Assembly: GCA_900323505.1 (NCBI GenBank)
Contig: OOIN01000018.1
Span: 434,001-498,000, forward strand
DNA length: 64,000 nucleotides
Source of the DNA: Ustilago trichophora
Lineage: Eukaryota; Basidiomycota; Ustilaginomycetes; Ustilaginales; Ustilaginaceae
Direction of reading: 5' to 3'
Shown: one piece after another, positions 31,816 to 44,030 of the stretch
Numbering within the stretch: the first letter of the stretch is position 1
Layout of the letters: each line of letters begins with the position of its first letter
Translations under genes and position numbers: made by a program
Notes under the pieces: generated by a model
The model's database searches: none
What the model saw: only the letters and a program-made list of their open reading frames with translations
What the model was told of the DNA's origin: nothing

Positions 31816-34800
31816 ATGGCCACCCCTTCGCTGGGAGCAGGCCAACTCGCCGCCGCCGCCCTCAATGGCCAAGCCGCCCTTTACCCCCCCGCCACTAGCC
31901 CTCCTCTTGGTCAAGAGGACAGCGCCGAGATGGTACTCGAACTTGCCGATGGCACCGCTTACCGAGGTATTAGCTTTGGTGCCGAGGGCAAGTCCGTCTC
32001 TGGTGAATGTGTCTTCCAGACTGGTAAGTCTCGCCCCGCTCCAGCCTTCTTTGCACCAGACGCTCAGCTTGGCTGTCAAAACAGCGTCTGTCTGCTTTGC
32101 AATGGCTTTGTCGGCGAAAGGACGAATTCCATGGCTGATCTCACCCGCTCTTTTCATCCCTATCTTGTCATGCAACGCCGCCATCCACAACAGGTATGGT
32201 CGGCTACGTCGAGTCGATCACCGACCCTTCCTACGAGGGTCAGATCCTCGTTCTCACCTTCCCCCTTGCTGGAAACTACGGTGTTCCCAGTCGTGAGGAG
32301 GCCGCGCAGAGCATCCAGAAGCTCCTCGCCTCTCCCTTCGAGTCGAGCCGCATTCACGTGGCCGGTCTCGTCGTGTCGTACTACAGCCACGAGTTCAGCC
32401 ACTACCTCGCCCAGACCGGTCTCTCGGATTGGCTCAAGGAGAGCGGCGTCCCTGCCATCTACGGTATCGACACCCGCGCCTTGACCAAAAAAATCCGAAA
32501 CCAGGGTTCCATGCTCGGCAAGCTCCTCACCCCCCAGCCCGGTGCCTCGATTGTCGACGCCGCTGCCGCTGGTGACTGGCGCAAGGCTGTCGTCGACCTT
32601 CCATTCGCCGACCCCAACGCCGAGAACCTCGTCGCTCGTGTCTCGTGCAAGAAGCCCCAGCTCTACACCCCCGCCAACACTGCTTCGGGCGAGTCCCTTG
32701 GCAAGTACGACGCTCCTCTCCTCCACCCCTCGGGTCGTCCCATCCGCATCCTTGCTCTCGATGTCGGTATGAAGTACAACCAGATCCGATGCTTCACCTC
32801 CCGCGGTGTCGAGCTCAACGTCGTTCCTTGGGACTACGACTTCCTCGCCGAGGTCGAGGCCTTCGACGGTCTCTTCATCTCCAACGGTCCCGGTGACCCC
32901 GTCTCGTGCGGTCCTACCATTGCTCGTATCGCCAAGCTCCTCGAGCTCAAGGGTGCCAACATGATCCCCATCTTTGGTATCTGTCTCGGACACCAGCTCC
33001 TCGCTCTTGCCGCCGGAGCCCAGACCGAGAAGCTCAAGTTCGGTAACCGTGGCCACAACATTCCCTGTACCGACCAGATCAGCGGTCGCTGCTACATCAC
33101 CTCGCAGAACCACGGTTACGCCGTCAACGCCGACACCCTCCCCGCCGGCTGGAAGCCCCTCTTTGCCAACGCCAACGACGACACCAACGAGGGTATCTAC
33201 TGCACCGAGGGCCCCTTCTTCTCGGTCCAGTTCCACCCCGAGAGTACTCCTGGTCCCCGTGACACCGAGTTCCTCTTCGACGTCTTCATCCGCAGCGTCG
33301 TTGACTGTGCTGCCGTCAAGGCTGCTCCCGGCGTCACCCCTGCCACCATCCTTCCCCCCGTCGGCTTCACTGGCGGCCTCCTCGCCGACAACGCTGCTGC
33401 CACTCCCCGTGTCAACGTGCGCAAGGTGCTCGTCCTCGGTTCCGGTGGTCTCAGTATCGGTCAGGCCGGTGAATTCGACTACTCGGGTTCCCAGGCCATC
33501 AAGGCGCTCAAGGAGGAAGGCATCTACACGGTGCTCATCAACCCTAACATCGCCACCATTCAGACCTCGTCCGGTCTCGCCGATAAGGTCTACTTCCTCC
33601 CCGTCACCCCCGAGTTTGTGCTCAAGGTCATCGAGCACGAGCGCCCCGACGGTATCTACTGCACTTTCGGTGGTCAGACTGCCCTCAACGTCGGTATCAA
33701 GATCAAGGACGAGCTTCCCAAGATGGGCGTCAAGATCCTTGGTACCCCCATCGAGACCATCATCACCACCGAGGACCGTGATCTCTTCGCCAAGGCCATG
33801 GAGGAGATCGGCGAGAAGTGCGCTCCCTCGGCTGCTGCCAACAACTGGGACGAGGCCCTCGTTGCTGCCCAGAACATCGGCTTCCCCGTCATTGTCCGTG
33901 CCGCCTTTGCTCTCGGTGGTCTCGGCTCCGGTTTCGCCAACAACGTCGAGGAGCTCCGCAAGCTCTGCGCTGCCGCCTTCGCCAACTCCCCTCAGGTTCT
34001 CGTCGAGAAGTCGATGAAGGGCTGGAAGGAGGTCGAGTACGAAGTTGTTCGTGATTGCCGCAACAACTGTATCACCGTCTGCAACATGGAGAACTTTGAT
34101 CCCTTGGGTATCCACACAGGTGACTCGATCGTCATTGCTCCCTCCCAGACCCTCAGCGACGACGACTACAACATGCTCCGTACCACCGCCGTCAACGTCA
34201 TTCGTCACCTTGGTGTCGTTGGTGAGTGCAACATCCAGTATGCTCTCAACCCTCACAAGCGCGAGTACTGCATTATCGAGGTCAACGCTCGTCTCTCGCG
34301 ATCCTCGGCCCTGGCCTCCAAGGCTACCGGATACCCTCTCGCCTTCATCGCTGCCAAGCTCGGTCTCAACATTCCTCTCAACGAGATCCGCAACAGCGTC
34401 ACCCGCGAGACCAGCGCCTGCTTCGAGCCCTCGCTTGACTACGTCGTCACCAAGTTCCCTCGATGGGATCTGCGCAAGTTCGTCCGCGTCTCCAGCAAGC
34501 TCGGGTCTTCGATGAAGAGTGTCGGTGAAGTCATGAGCATTGGCCGAACCTTCGAGGAGTCGATCCAGAAGGCCATCCGCTCCATCGACTACCAGTACGA
34601 TGGTTTCAGCCAGAACGAGGTCGTTGCCGACGACGAGATCGACGAGGAGCTCACCAACCCCACCGACAAGCGCATGTTCGCCATTGCCAATGCCATGGCC
34701 AAGGGTTACTCGGTGGACAAGATCCACCAGATGAGCAACATCGACCGTTGGTTCCTCAGCAAGCTCTGGCGCATCATGAGCGCCAGCAAGGTCTTTGCCA

Positions 34801-37800
34801 CCCACAACGCTGCCAGCTTCCCTCCCGCCATGCTTCGCCAGGCCAAGCAGCTCGGTTTCTCGGACAAGCAGTTGGCCAAGGCTCTCAACTCGACCGAGCT
34901 TGCCGTCCGCAAGATGCGCCAGGAACACGCCATCATGCCCTTCGTCAAGCAGATCGATACGGTTGCTGCCGAATTCCCCGCCTACACCAACTACCTCTAC
35001 ACCACCTACAACGCTGTCGAGCACGACGTCAACTTCAGCGACAAGGGTGTCATGGTGCTCGGTTCGGGTGTCTACCGTATCGGTTCGTCGGTCGAGTTCG
35101 ATTGGTGTGCTGTGCGCGCTATCCGAACCCTCCGCCAGCGCGGCTTCAAGACCATCATGGTCAACTACAACCCCGAGACCGTATCCACCGACTACGACGA
35201 GGCCGACCGTCTCTACTTTGAGAACATCTCGCTCGAGACTGTTCTCGACATCTATGACACTGAGCAGTCGTCCGGTGTCATCATCTCGATGGGTGGTCAG
35301 ACTCCCAACAACATCGCCTTGCCCCTCCACCGTCAGAACGTCAAGATCCTCGGCACCTCGCCCGAGATGATCGACATGGCCGAGAACCGATACAAGTTCT
35401 CGCGCATGTTGGACAAGATCGGCGTCGACCAGCCCATGTGGAAGGAGCTCACCAGCTTCGAGGAGGCCCAGTCGGCCTGTGCCCGCTTCGGCTACCCCGT
35501 TTTGGTGCGCCCCTCGTACGTTCTCAGTGGTGCTGCCATGAACGTCGTCTACTCGCCCGAGGACCTCAACAGCTACTTGTCGCAGGCCGCCGCTATCAAC
35601 CGCGAGCACCCCGTCGTTATCACCAAGTACCTCGAGGGTGCCAAGGAGATCGAGATGGATGCCGTTGCCAAGGATGGTAAGATGGTGATGCACTACGTTT
35701 CCGAGCACGTCGAGAACGCCGGTGTCCACTCTGGTGACGCCACCCTCATCCTGCCTCCTCAGGATCTCGACCCCGAGACCGTTCGCCGCATCGAGGTCGC
35801 CACTGCCAAGATCGCTGCCTCGCTCCACGTCACTGGTCCCTTCAACATCCAGTTCATCGCCAAGAACAACGACATCAAGGTCATCGAGTGCAACGTCCGA
35901 GCTGCTCGTTCGTTCCCCTTCGTCAGCAAGGTCACCGGCATCGACGCCATCCAGATGGCTACCGACGTCATGCTCGACCTCCCCGTCGAGGCTTACCCCA
36001 AGGTGGATCTGCCCCGCGACTACGTCGGTGTCAAGGTTCCTCAGTTCTCCTTCAGCCGTCTCGCCGGCGCTGACCCCATCCTCGGTGTCGAGATGGCTTC
36101 CACTGGTGAGGTCGCCTGTTTCGGTCGCAACAAGTACGAGGCCTACCTCAAGGCCATGATCGCCTCGGGTATTCGCCTGCCTACCAAGAACGTTCTGCTC
36201 AGTATCGGTTCTTACAGCGAGAAGCAGGAGCTACTGCCCTCGGTGCGCACTCTTCACCAGCTCGGCTTCACCCTCTACGGTTCGTCTGGTTCGGCCGACT
36301 TCTACTCGGAGCAGGGCATCCCTGTCATCCACCTTGAGGCTCTCCCCGAGGACGACGAGTCCAAGTTCGAGGACACGGCCAAGGCATCCTACTCGTTGCT
36401 CACTCACTTGACCCAGGGTCTCTCGTCGCTCTTCATCTCGCTGCCAAGCAAGAACAAGTACCGCCGACCCGTGTCGTTCACCTCGATGGGTTACCGTGCT
36501 CGTCGATTGGCGATTGACCGATCCATCCCGCTGATCACCAACGTCAAGAACGCCAAGCTCTTTGTCGAGGCTCTCGCTCGTCACCGCAAGGCTGGCTCCA
36601 GCTTTGACATTTCGCCTGTCGACTTCAAGACCAGCCACACCGCTTTTACCTTGCCCGGTTTGATCAATGTCAACGCCTTTGTGCCCAGCATCGCCGACGG
36701 CAAGGTCAGCGCCGACGAGCTCGCTGCCATCACCCGTGCTTCGATCGCTGGTGGCTTCACCACTGTACAGGTGATGCCCGTCGGTGTGTCATCGAGCGTT
36801 GTGGATGCCGCCTCGCTCGCCACTGCTGAGGGTAAGATCGCTGGCGGTGCCCACTGCGACGTTTCGCTCGGTGTCTCTGCCACCGCCGACAACCACGAGT
36901 CGATCGACGAGCTTGCTGACAGCGCCCGCTCGCTGCTCATCTCGTTCAACGGCCTCGGCTCCAATGTCAGCAAGGCGGCTACCATCGCTTCGCACTTTGC
37001 TTCGTGGCCTGCGGACCGACCCATTGTGACCGACGCCCGCAACACCGACTTGGCTTCGGTTCTGCTGCTCGCCAGCTTGAACAACCGCTCGATCCACGTC
37101 ACCAACGTGCTCTCGCGCGACGACATTCAGCTGATCGCGCTCAGCAAGGCCAAGGGTCTTCAGGTTACTTGCGACGTTGCTGTCTACGCGCTCTTCTTCA
37201 CCACCGAGATGTACCCCCAGGCCACCTGCCTGCCATCGTTGGACGACCAGAAGGCGCTTTGGGAGAACCTCGAGGACATCGACATGTTCTCGATCGGCAG
37301 CACTCCCTACCAGCTCGCCAAGGAGATCGGTGAGGTCGCTGCTCCTCAGGCCGGTATCGAGGAGACGCTGCTCCTCCTCCTCGACGCCGTCAACGAGCAT
37401 CGCCTGACACTCGACGACATCCTCCTCAGGCTGTACACCAAGCCCAAGGAGATCTTCGGCGTTCAGGCTCAGCCCAACACCCAGGTTGAGATCGAGATTG
37501 ACCGACCTACTGCGTTTGTTCGCCGCGACTACTGGTCGCCGCTCGAGTCGCGCGCCACTGTGGGCTCGATCAACCGTGTCACGCTCAGGGGCAAGACCGT
37601 CTTTGTCGACGGTGAGGTTCTGTCGGACGCTACTCTTGGTAGCAATGTGAGCAACGTTGGCACGATTGCCAAGCAGGCCAAGTCGGCTGGTCGACGAGTT
37701 TCGTTCTCTGCTGCCACTGCTGGTGCCGCCACTGGCTCTGGTGTGATCTCTGCACAGGACGCTCCCACTTCGCCTCCTGCGCTCTCGCTCGGTCTCAAGT

Positions 37801-38858
37801 CGCCCGTTCTGGGTGCCAGCGAGCCCGCGCAGCCTCGCAGTGGCAGCTTGATGGCTGCGTTTGCCAACGAGTCGACCGCTCTCACTGTCGCGCCCGCTGC
37901 TACCTCGATCGGATCGGTTCTCTACCACCCCACCTTTGCTCGTCGCCACATTCTCTCGGTCAAGAGCTTCACGCGTGACGATCTGCACGCTCTCTTCTCG
38001 GTGGCTACCGAGATGCGCGTCATGGTGGAGCGTCAGGGCTCTGTAGACCTGCTCCGCGGCCGTGTGCTCGCGACGCTCTTCTATGAGGAGTCGACGCGAA
38101 CCTCTTGCTCGTTCGAGGCTGCCATGCTTCGACTTGGTGGACAGGTGGTCAAGGTTCAGCCCGAGAAGTCGTCGGTGCAGAAGGGTGAATCGATCCCCGA
38201 CACGATTCGCACCCTGGGCTGCTACGCCGATGCGGTTGTGATGCGCCATCCTACGGCTGGTAGCGTTCACCTTGCTGCCAAGCACTCGCCCGTACCTGTT
38301 ATCTCGGGTGGTGAGTCGTCGATCGAGCACCCTACCCAGGCTCTGTTGGATACTTTTGCCATCCGCGAGGAGATGGGTACTGTTGCGGGCCTCACCATTA
38401 CGATGGTGGGAGACCTCAAGTACGGCCGCACGGTGCACAGCTTGGTTCAGCTGCTCTGCCTGTACGGTGTCACTGTCAACTATGTCAGCCCCGAGTCGCT
38501 CAAGATGCCCGAGGACGTCAAGCAGGCGGTGGCACGAAAGGGTATCAAGCAGTACGAGTCGACGGTCCTCTCGGACGACATCCTCGCCCGCACCGATGTG
38601 CTCTACGTCACTCGGGTTCAGAAGGAACGCTTCCCCGACCAGGCTTCGTACGAGGCGGTCAAGGACAGCTACATTGTCGACAATGCCACCTTGGCCAAGT
38701 GCAAGCCCACCACCATCGTGCTTCACCCGCTGCCAAAGAACAACGAGCTGGCTGACGATCTGGAATACGATCCTCGTGCCGCTTGGTGGCGACAGGTCAA
38801 GTATGGCCTGTACCTGCGCATGGCTCTTCTCGCCATGGTTCTGCACCACCGTGCCTAA
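31816..38858 (+). CDS. URA2: Multifunctional carbamoyl-phosphate synthase / aspartate carbamoyltransferase
   Basis: Exons 31816-32023 and 32194-38858 give 2290 aa. It performs the first two steps of pyrimidine synthesis. Order: glutaminase (residues about 35-430, nucleophile C333 in [22 protein letters not shown]); the two ATP-grasp halves of the synthase (from about 470, [20 protein letters not shown], and about 1020, [19 protein letters not shown]); an allosteric MGS-like region; a dihydroorotase-like domain (about 1530-1880); a Ser/Ala-rich linker; and aspartate carbamoyltransferase (about 1970-2290, [28 protein letters not shown]). In the dihydroorotase-like domain the metal-binding HxH is replaced ([12 protein letters not shown]), so that step must come from a separate enzyme, as in other fungi. 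UTP feedback is expected from the family. Confidence 0.97.
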
Positions 38859-39871
38859 GTGAATCACTCTTTCCCTGCTCTTACGAAACTGTGCCATAAC
38901 CCAAAAACATCTATGTATAAATTTTGTCGAGATGGATGCGTCGAACAAGTGATCTCCCAGGTAGGCAGAATCGAGACTGTCCTCCTGTGAGATTTGCTTT
39001 GGAAACGTGCCTCTGGTTTTCTCTCTCCCCCCGTGTCTCTTTATCTCATGCAAACTGTTTTACACCTTTTAGAAGAAGATTTGTCAATGTCAATGTTTTG
39101 ATTTCCATGTGCCTTGATATGCAACGATGTCTGAAACCTTGATAATGAGACCCAGCGGTTGCAGCTGAAAGATGGCTGTGTAAGCGGGATCAAATCGCCG
39201 GTTGGAGGTGTGGAAGGGCACGATGATTGGGTCTTTCTGGCATTTAGTGATTTCCGGGAATTTTGACGAGCGACTGCTGACACTTTTGGCGGGAAAGGGC
39301 GCGCCGAATCTTTGAAAGTCCCGAGTGTACTGTAAGTTGACTGGTCGCGTGAGTTCTGGTGGGGTCTCGCTTGCTTGGGCCTCTCTTCTGTCTGTGCATG
39401 TCAAAGAGGAAAGAGTGAGTACTGTAGTGAGCACTCTCCATCCCCATTGCTCACGACCTCACCTTCTTCCTTTCAGCCATCACTTCTTCTCATACACCCC
39501 CTTTGCACGCACGAACACAGAGTTGCACTGGTCACGGATCCGAACTAACCCAAGTGGCTGCTGCTTCTTGTTGCTTTGTTAAACGTCGAAAAGGCAAAAG
39601 CTAGCTGTGATTCACCTCCACATCGTCACACATACACTCACTCTCCCCCCGCGTAAGCGCCTACTACTCTTGGATCGCCCAACAAGGAGCTGTGTTGCAA
39701 CTTACGATCCGATAAGATTCCCCTTTAGGTGTACCATTCTGCTAGCTCTTTCCCCAATCGGGCCACGTACAACCACTCATTCTGCCTGCCACGCATCGCC
39801 CTTTGGTTCCTACCGCGCCCGTCACACGCCAGCCATCGACCCGTGCCACAGTCCAAGCAAGTTAGCTATCC
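38859..39871. other. Intergenic region between URA2 and the Sec14-like gene
   Basis: About 1 kb. No gene recognised. TACTGTA heptamers lie at 39328-39334 and 39420-39426. A C/T-rich leader-like stretch begins around 39450. Confidence 0.5.
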
Positions 39872-41236
39872 ATGCCGCCCTCGATGGAGTCAACCTCTAC
39901 CTCTTCTGGTGCCTCCTCGGGCGAACCTGTAACCCCATCTTTTAACCGTAACGCAACCTGGACTGCCACACGCCCTGCAGCTACCCCTGACAAGGACTCC
40001 CTCACCCCCACCACTACCACAACTCCTCTATCTCTGCGGAAGCGACTTGCATCCTTCACCCGATCCGCTGGTAAATCCGCTGCTGCGTCCCTATCCGCTG
40101 GCTCTACTCCTCCTACATCCTCTACCCCTGTCCAAGAGTGCAGTCCGCCAATTGAGAAGCTAGACTTGCACAAGGGAGCAGGAGCCAGCACACCCAAGCA
40201 ATCCCGACCGTCATCGTTACACCCACCCTCGGCACCCGTCTCACGGCGCGCCAGTATGAGCAAGAGCGACGACGATGTATTCACCTCTTCTTTCTCTGCT
40301 CAACAACAACCACACAAAACCGCCGAAGAGATCAACGACACGGATTCGCCTCTACAAAAAGTTCTCCTCTCTCCCAACGCCAACCCCCTCCCCGGACATC
40401 CTGGCAACTTGACCGAAAGCCAAGCCAAGGCACTCCACGAACTCACACATCTTCTACGTGCCGATAAAGCCCTTGCCAACCCGGACGAAGCATCACCACC
40501 GAGCTACCAAGAAACCCAGCTGTTGCGCTTCTTACGTGCTCGAAGCTTCAACGTCGCCGCCGCGCGTACCATGTATCTCAAGGCCGAGGCGTGGAAGAGC
40601 GAGATCGGGCTGGATCGCTTGGTGAGAGAGTTTGAGTTCACCGAGCGAGACCAAGTGGCGGGTCATGGATGGTGCATGTATTTCCACAAGACGGATAAGT
40701 TGGGTCGGCCCATTTTCATTCAAGATTTGGGCAATATGGACTGCAACGCTGTCTTCAAGGTAACCACACCAGAGCGGGTAATTCACAACTTCGCCGTAAC
40801 GCTCGAATTGGCCGTACGTCATCGCTACGAAGCATGTTCCGTCTCAAGCGGTCGATGGGTAGATGACAATTTCATGGTTGTTAATCTTGCCGGATTGGGT
40901 CTGGGTACATTTTGGAGTATGAAGGGACAACTTCAACAACTGTTATCCATCCTGGACAACAATTTCCCCGAATTGAGCGGGAGAGTACAGATCATCAACG
41001 CACCCTACATGTTCAGTACGATCTGGAGCTGGGTCAAAGGATGGTTACCTACCGCGACGGTTGAGAAAATCGACATCGCAGGAAGCGATTACGAGGAGAG
41101 AATCTGGGAGTATGTCGATAAAAAAGATTGGCCAAAGAGTTTAGGCGGCACATGCGAGTGTGATGGTCAGAAGGGATGCAGGAAGAGTGATTTGGGTCCT
41201 TGGGATAAGAGGTTGGTTAGGACTGCTGACCTCTGA
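39872..41236 (+). CDS. Sec14-like CRAL-TRIO lipid-transfer protein
   Basis: Single exon, 454 aa. Residues 1-170 are Ser/Thr/Pro-rich and probably disordered. A CRAL-TRIO N-terminal helical domain follows (ETQLLRFLRARSFNVAAART, about 214-233), then the lipid-binding domain (DKLGRPIFIQDLGNMD, FMVVNLAGLG, IINAPYMFSTIWSWVKGW, KSLGGTCECDG). The order and the LGGTCEC end are those of yeast Sec14, which exchanges phosphatidylinositol and phosphatidylcholine and supports Golgi secretion. The long N-terminal extension is absent from yeast Sec14. ATG 39884 is an alternative start four codons downstream. Confidence 0.93.
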   Translation: MPPSMESTSTSSGASSGEPVTPSFNRNATWTATRPAATPDKDSLTPTTTTTPLSLRKRLASFTRSAGKSAAASLSAGSTPPTSSTPVQECSPPIEKLDLHKGAGASTPKQSRPSSLHPPSAPVSRRASMSKSDDDVFTSSFSAQQQPHKTAEEINDTDSPLQKVLLSPNANPLPGHPGNLTESQAKALHELTHLLRADKALANPDEASPPSYQETQLLRFLRARSFNVAAARTMYLKAEAWKSEIGLDRLVREFEFTERDQVAGHGWCMYFHKTDKLGRPIFIQDLGNMDCNAVFKVTTPERVIHNFAVTLELAVRHRYEACSVSSGRWVDDNFMVVNLAGLGLGTFWSMKGQLQQLLSILDNNFPELSGRVQIINAPYMFSTIWSWVKGWLPTATVEKIDIAGSDYEERIWEYVDKKDWPKSLGGTCECDGQKGCRKSDLGPWDKRLVRTADL

Positions 41237-41960
41237 AACGGCGGATCTGGTTAGTTTTGGCAGTGTGTAGATGGCGATTGCTTTTGTTATAGAGCCATGG
41301 ACTTTTTTTTCGCTCTTTCCGTCCTGGTGCCGTCTCTCAGCTTGGTTCGTGCTTTGTGTGCCTGTACGTGTGAGGTGGTGATGATGCGTGCGTGTGTAAG
41401 TTGGTCGGCGAGGATGAGGTGCCGTCTGAAGCGCAAGATCAGACTGGCATCATACCGATTTGCGATTCCTGAGTATCACGAAAAGTTCATCACGATCTTG
41501 AGCTCTTCAGAACCTTGAGCAACCCAATCTGGACTCGCATCAGCAGCAGTCGGCAGTCGACCCCTTTCAAAGCAACGGTGAAAGTTGGCAATCCCTGACT
41601 TTTTGTACCTCACAAGGCTATCATTCCATCTGAACGAAGAGCACTTGCTAGACCTTCAAGGTTTCGGAAGCCAACTACTGTATTACAGTAGAATCTTGGC
41701 CTTGCCCTTGCTCTTGTGCTTGCACTTGCACTCTCTTACGCCTCGCCTCACGTTGCCCAGATCTCCCTCCCTCTCGCCCTCGTCCTTGTATCCTTCATGC
41801 AACTCCCTCTCCTTCAATGGTGTTGAGAGACGCTCCTCAGAAGACAAGCTTGAAGTCAGACGCCCTCGGCAGGGAGACTCGTCGGGAAGAATATAGTGTT
41901 GCGATTGCCAAAAAAAAAAAAAGATGTGTATCTGTGCCTGTAAACAATGAAGAAAAGTTC
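41237..41960. other. Convergent intergenic region
   Basis: About 720 bp between the Sec14-like gene and the converging complex I gene. It has an A run (41912-41924) and a TACTGTA/TACAGTA inverted pair (41676-41690). No gene recognised. Confidence 0.45.
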
Positions 41961-42450
41961 TTACTCTTCGTCGTCGTACGCGGTGATCTCTTGACGTGCG
42001 CGAGCCGGAACTGCTCATTCGTACAGAACAAGCGAGTATGCTTGTCAGTCATCGATGCTCTTTTGGGCATGCTAGAGTGTGAGATGTGGGGCGAAGACTT
42101 ACGAGGGTAGGATGTGGGGACCTTCTCCGAGGGTTTCCAGCCATATGCCTTGCGAATGGGAGGTACTGTCACTACGGCAACGGGACCAACGGAACCAATG
42201 AGGATCGAATAGAAGACTACGGGATGTTCGTGTGCCGCATATTGCTATTTTCCACCACCACCAAATCGCCACGATCAAGGAGGTTGAAGTGTCAGTCAAT
42301 TTCTCATCTCTCTCTTGTTGTCGTTACAATGCTATCTCTGCTGCTCCAGCGAATCAAGAGTTGGAAGAGCAAGGTTGGTGGTTTTGCGGGGTTGAAGAAA
42401 CGTACGAGGTATCGGTATGTGCTGCGGAACGGAGAGAAGAGGGATGCCAT
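41961..42450 (-). CDS. Complex I 9.5-kDa subunit (NADH:ubiquinone oxidoreductase accessory subunit)
   Basis: A small gene in three exons on the minus strand: 42450-42406, 42244-42103 and 42010-41961 (donors GTACGT and GTAAGT; acceptors AAATAG and GAGCAG; all phases consistent), giving 78 aa. The first exon encodes only MASLFSPFRSTYRYL. The second reads QYAAHEHPVVFYSILIGSVG, then VPPIRKAYGWKPSEKVPTSY. The third ends PARARQEITAYDDEE. This pattern (P-x-RYL, HE-x-P, F-S-x-x-IG, GP, VPPIR, PTSYP, YDDE) matches the fungal 9.5-kDa/NDUFA3-like subunit, a one-span inner-membrane protein of the complex I membrane arm. Length is typical of the family. The match is from memory of the Neurospora protein. 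Confidence 0.85.
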
Positions 42451-43993
42451 TTTTGCCCTTGTGTTTGGTTGACCACTGTGATCGTCAAAAGCCGGTCGAT
42501 AGTATAGGTGTGAGAGGAAGGTAAAGGTGTACAGACGCTCGTCGTGATCAAGAAGAAGTGGTCGAAAGTGCGGAGACAGGTGTACCGTGGGAAATGTGTG
42601 AGAGAGTGACCTTGAAGCGTGATCGTCTCGAATTTGTTTCGGAGCCGAATCGCGCATCGTCCACATTCTTCATTTCCTTTCAATCCCGATATAGCCTCTT
42701 TCAATCTGACACTCCAAGTGAAACACTTTTGATAATCAACTCGATCTGAAAATCTCTTCCCCTCCCGATCGATTCACGTCTTGACCGGCCTACATTTTTG
42801 AACCGGCGACAAAGTTTGCCACGACAGGGGTCTTTTTCTGATGCCACTTTACGCACCATGACCGCACGCCTTCCCGCAGCCGCCCAATCTATCGAATTCG
42901 ATTCGTTTCACACATGTCTCCCCCATCTCTCTTCTTCGTCAAAACTTCATGCCTGCTGCGCGAATAAAGTTCACCTGAGCTCAAAGCTTATTCCATCAGC
43001 CTTGTCGGCTTCGATTCGAATCGATTCATGAAGAATGGTTTGTGGCAGGCGAGATCGAAAGTTTGGCGCAGGACAATTCGTGCGGTTCGCGTCGGTCATC
43101 TGAGCCAAAGCACAACATTGCTATGATTCGATGATTTGAAGTGCAGTAGGAGATCGTTATAGCCGCCACGGAAAGCAAGCTTCCATACATACAATCACCG
43201 GTGGAACCAGCGGCTATACCTACCCAAAACAGCCATAAAGAAAGAATTTCACGAATTCCCTGTGTTGACGATCCCGTGTTTGGATTTTGCCAAACATTTC
43301 AGCACGTTTCTTTGCTAGAGTCTTTGACAAGAGAGCTCGAGAGATAAGCTCTACAGCTTCTCGGAACGGACGTCGGTAAGGTCGAAAAGAGCTCCAAACG
43401 TCTAGAATGGAAAGAGAAGCAGAACAAAAACAAGGTTTGGACGCAAGCCTCTTCACACGGCGAATGGAGATCCATGTTGAAGATGGCTTGGAGATGCTCT
43501 AGAACTTTCAAGCCACCAAATTCAGTATGGCTGCCCTTCGGCGATGAATGATAGTGAATAGCTCTTGTAGAAGCAGGATTCAGCATTCGCTTCGAACAAA
43601 AGTGTTAGAGAGGAGGCGTACCCGACGGATCGCAGACATCGAAAGAAGCCACTTGGATCAGATGCCGGGTAAGGCCCACATCCACCTCTATCTGAAGAGA
43701 CAAAGGCTTCCTTCTCACGATACGTCAACTTTCGAGACAAGAAAGGGGCCTACCAGAGATAGAGCAAGAGAACGAGGAGAAAAAGGAAGGCTAGATGCGG
43801 AATCCAACAAAATGCCTCGAGTGAGTAAAAATGGAATTCCAAAATTGGAGCTGTCAAACTCGGCCTCGATTACAACTTGTTTTGTAGTAGCCAATACAAA
43901 ATCTTCTCTCCGAGGTGCATACGTTTGACTTCTACCTGACATGTCCTGTCCATTATGGTAACTTTTACCCACGACAGAGACACCTCCCCACAC

Positions 43994-43996
<3 letters not shown>

Positions 43997-44028
<32 letters not shown>
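43997..44028. repeat. CT dinucleotide microsatellite
   Basis: About 32 nt of CT repeats in non-coding DNA. Confidence 0.95.

Positions 44029-44030
<2 letters not shown>

Noticed and set aside
32160..35828. 1222-codon open frame antisense to URA2
   Set aside because: It is a mirror of the highly biased URA2 codon usage. The product is low in aromatic residues, repetitive in D/E/G/V/L, and shows no domain. The sense strand is an unambiguous enzyme.
36789..39053. 754-codon open frame antisense to the 3' part of URA2
   Set aside because: Same explanation: codon-bias shadow of the dihydroorotase-like and carbamoyltransferase coding sequence.
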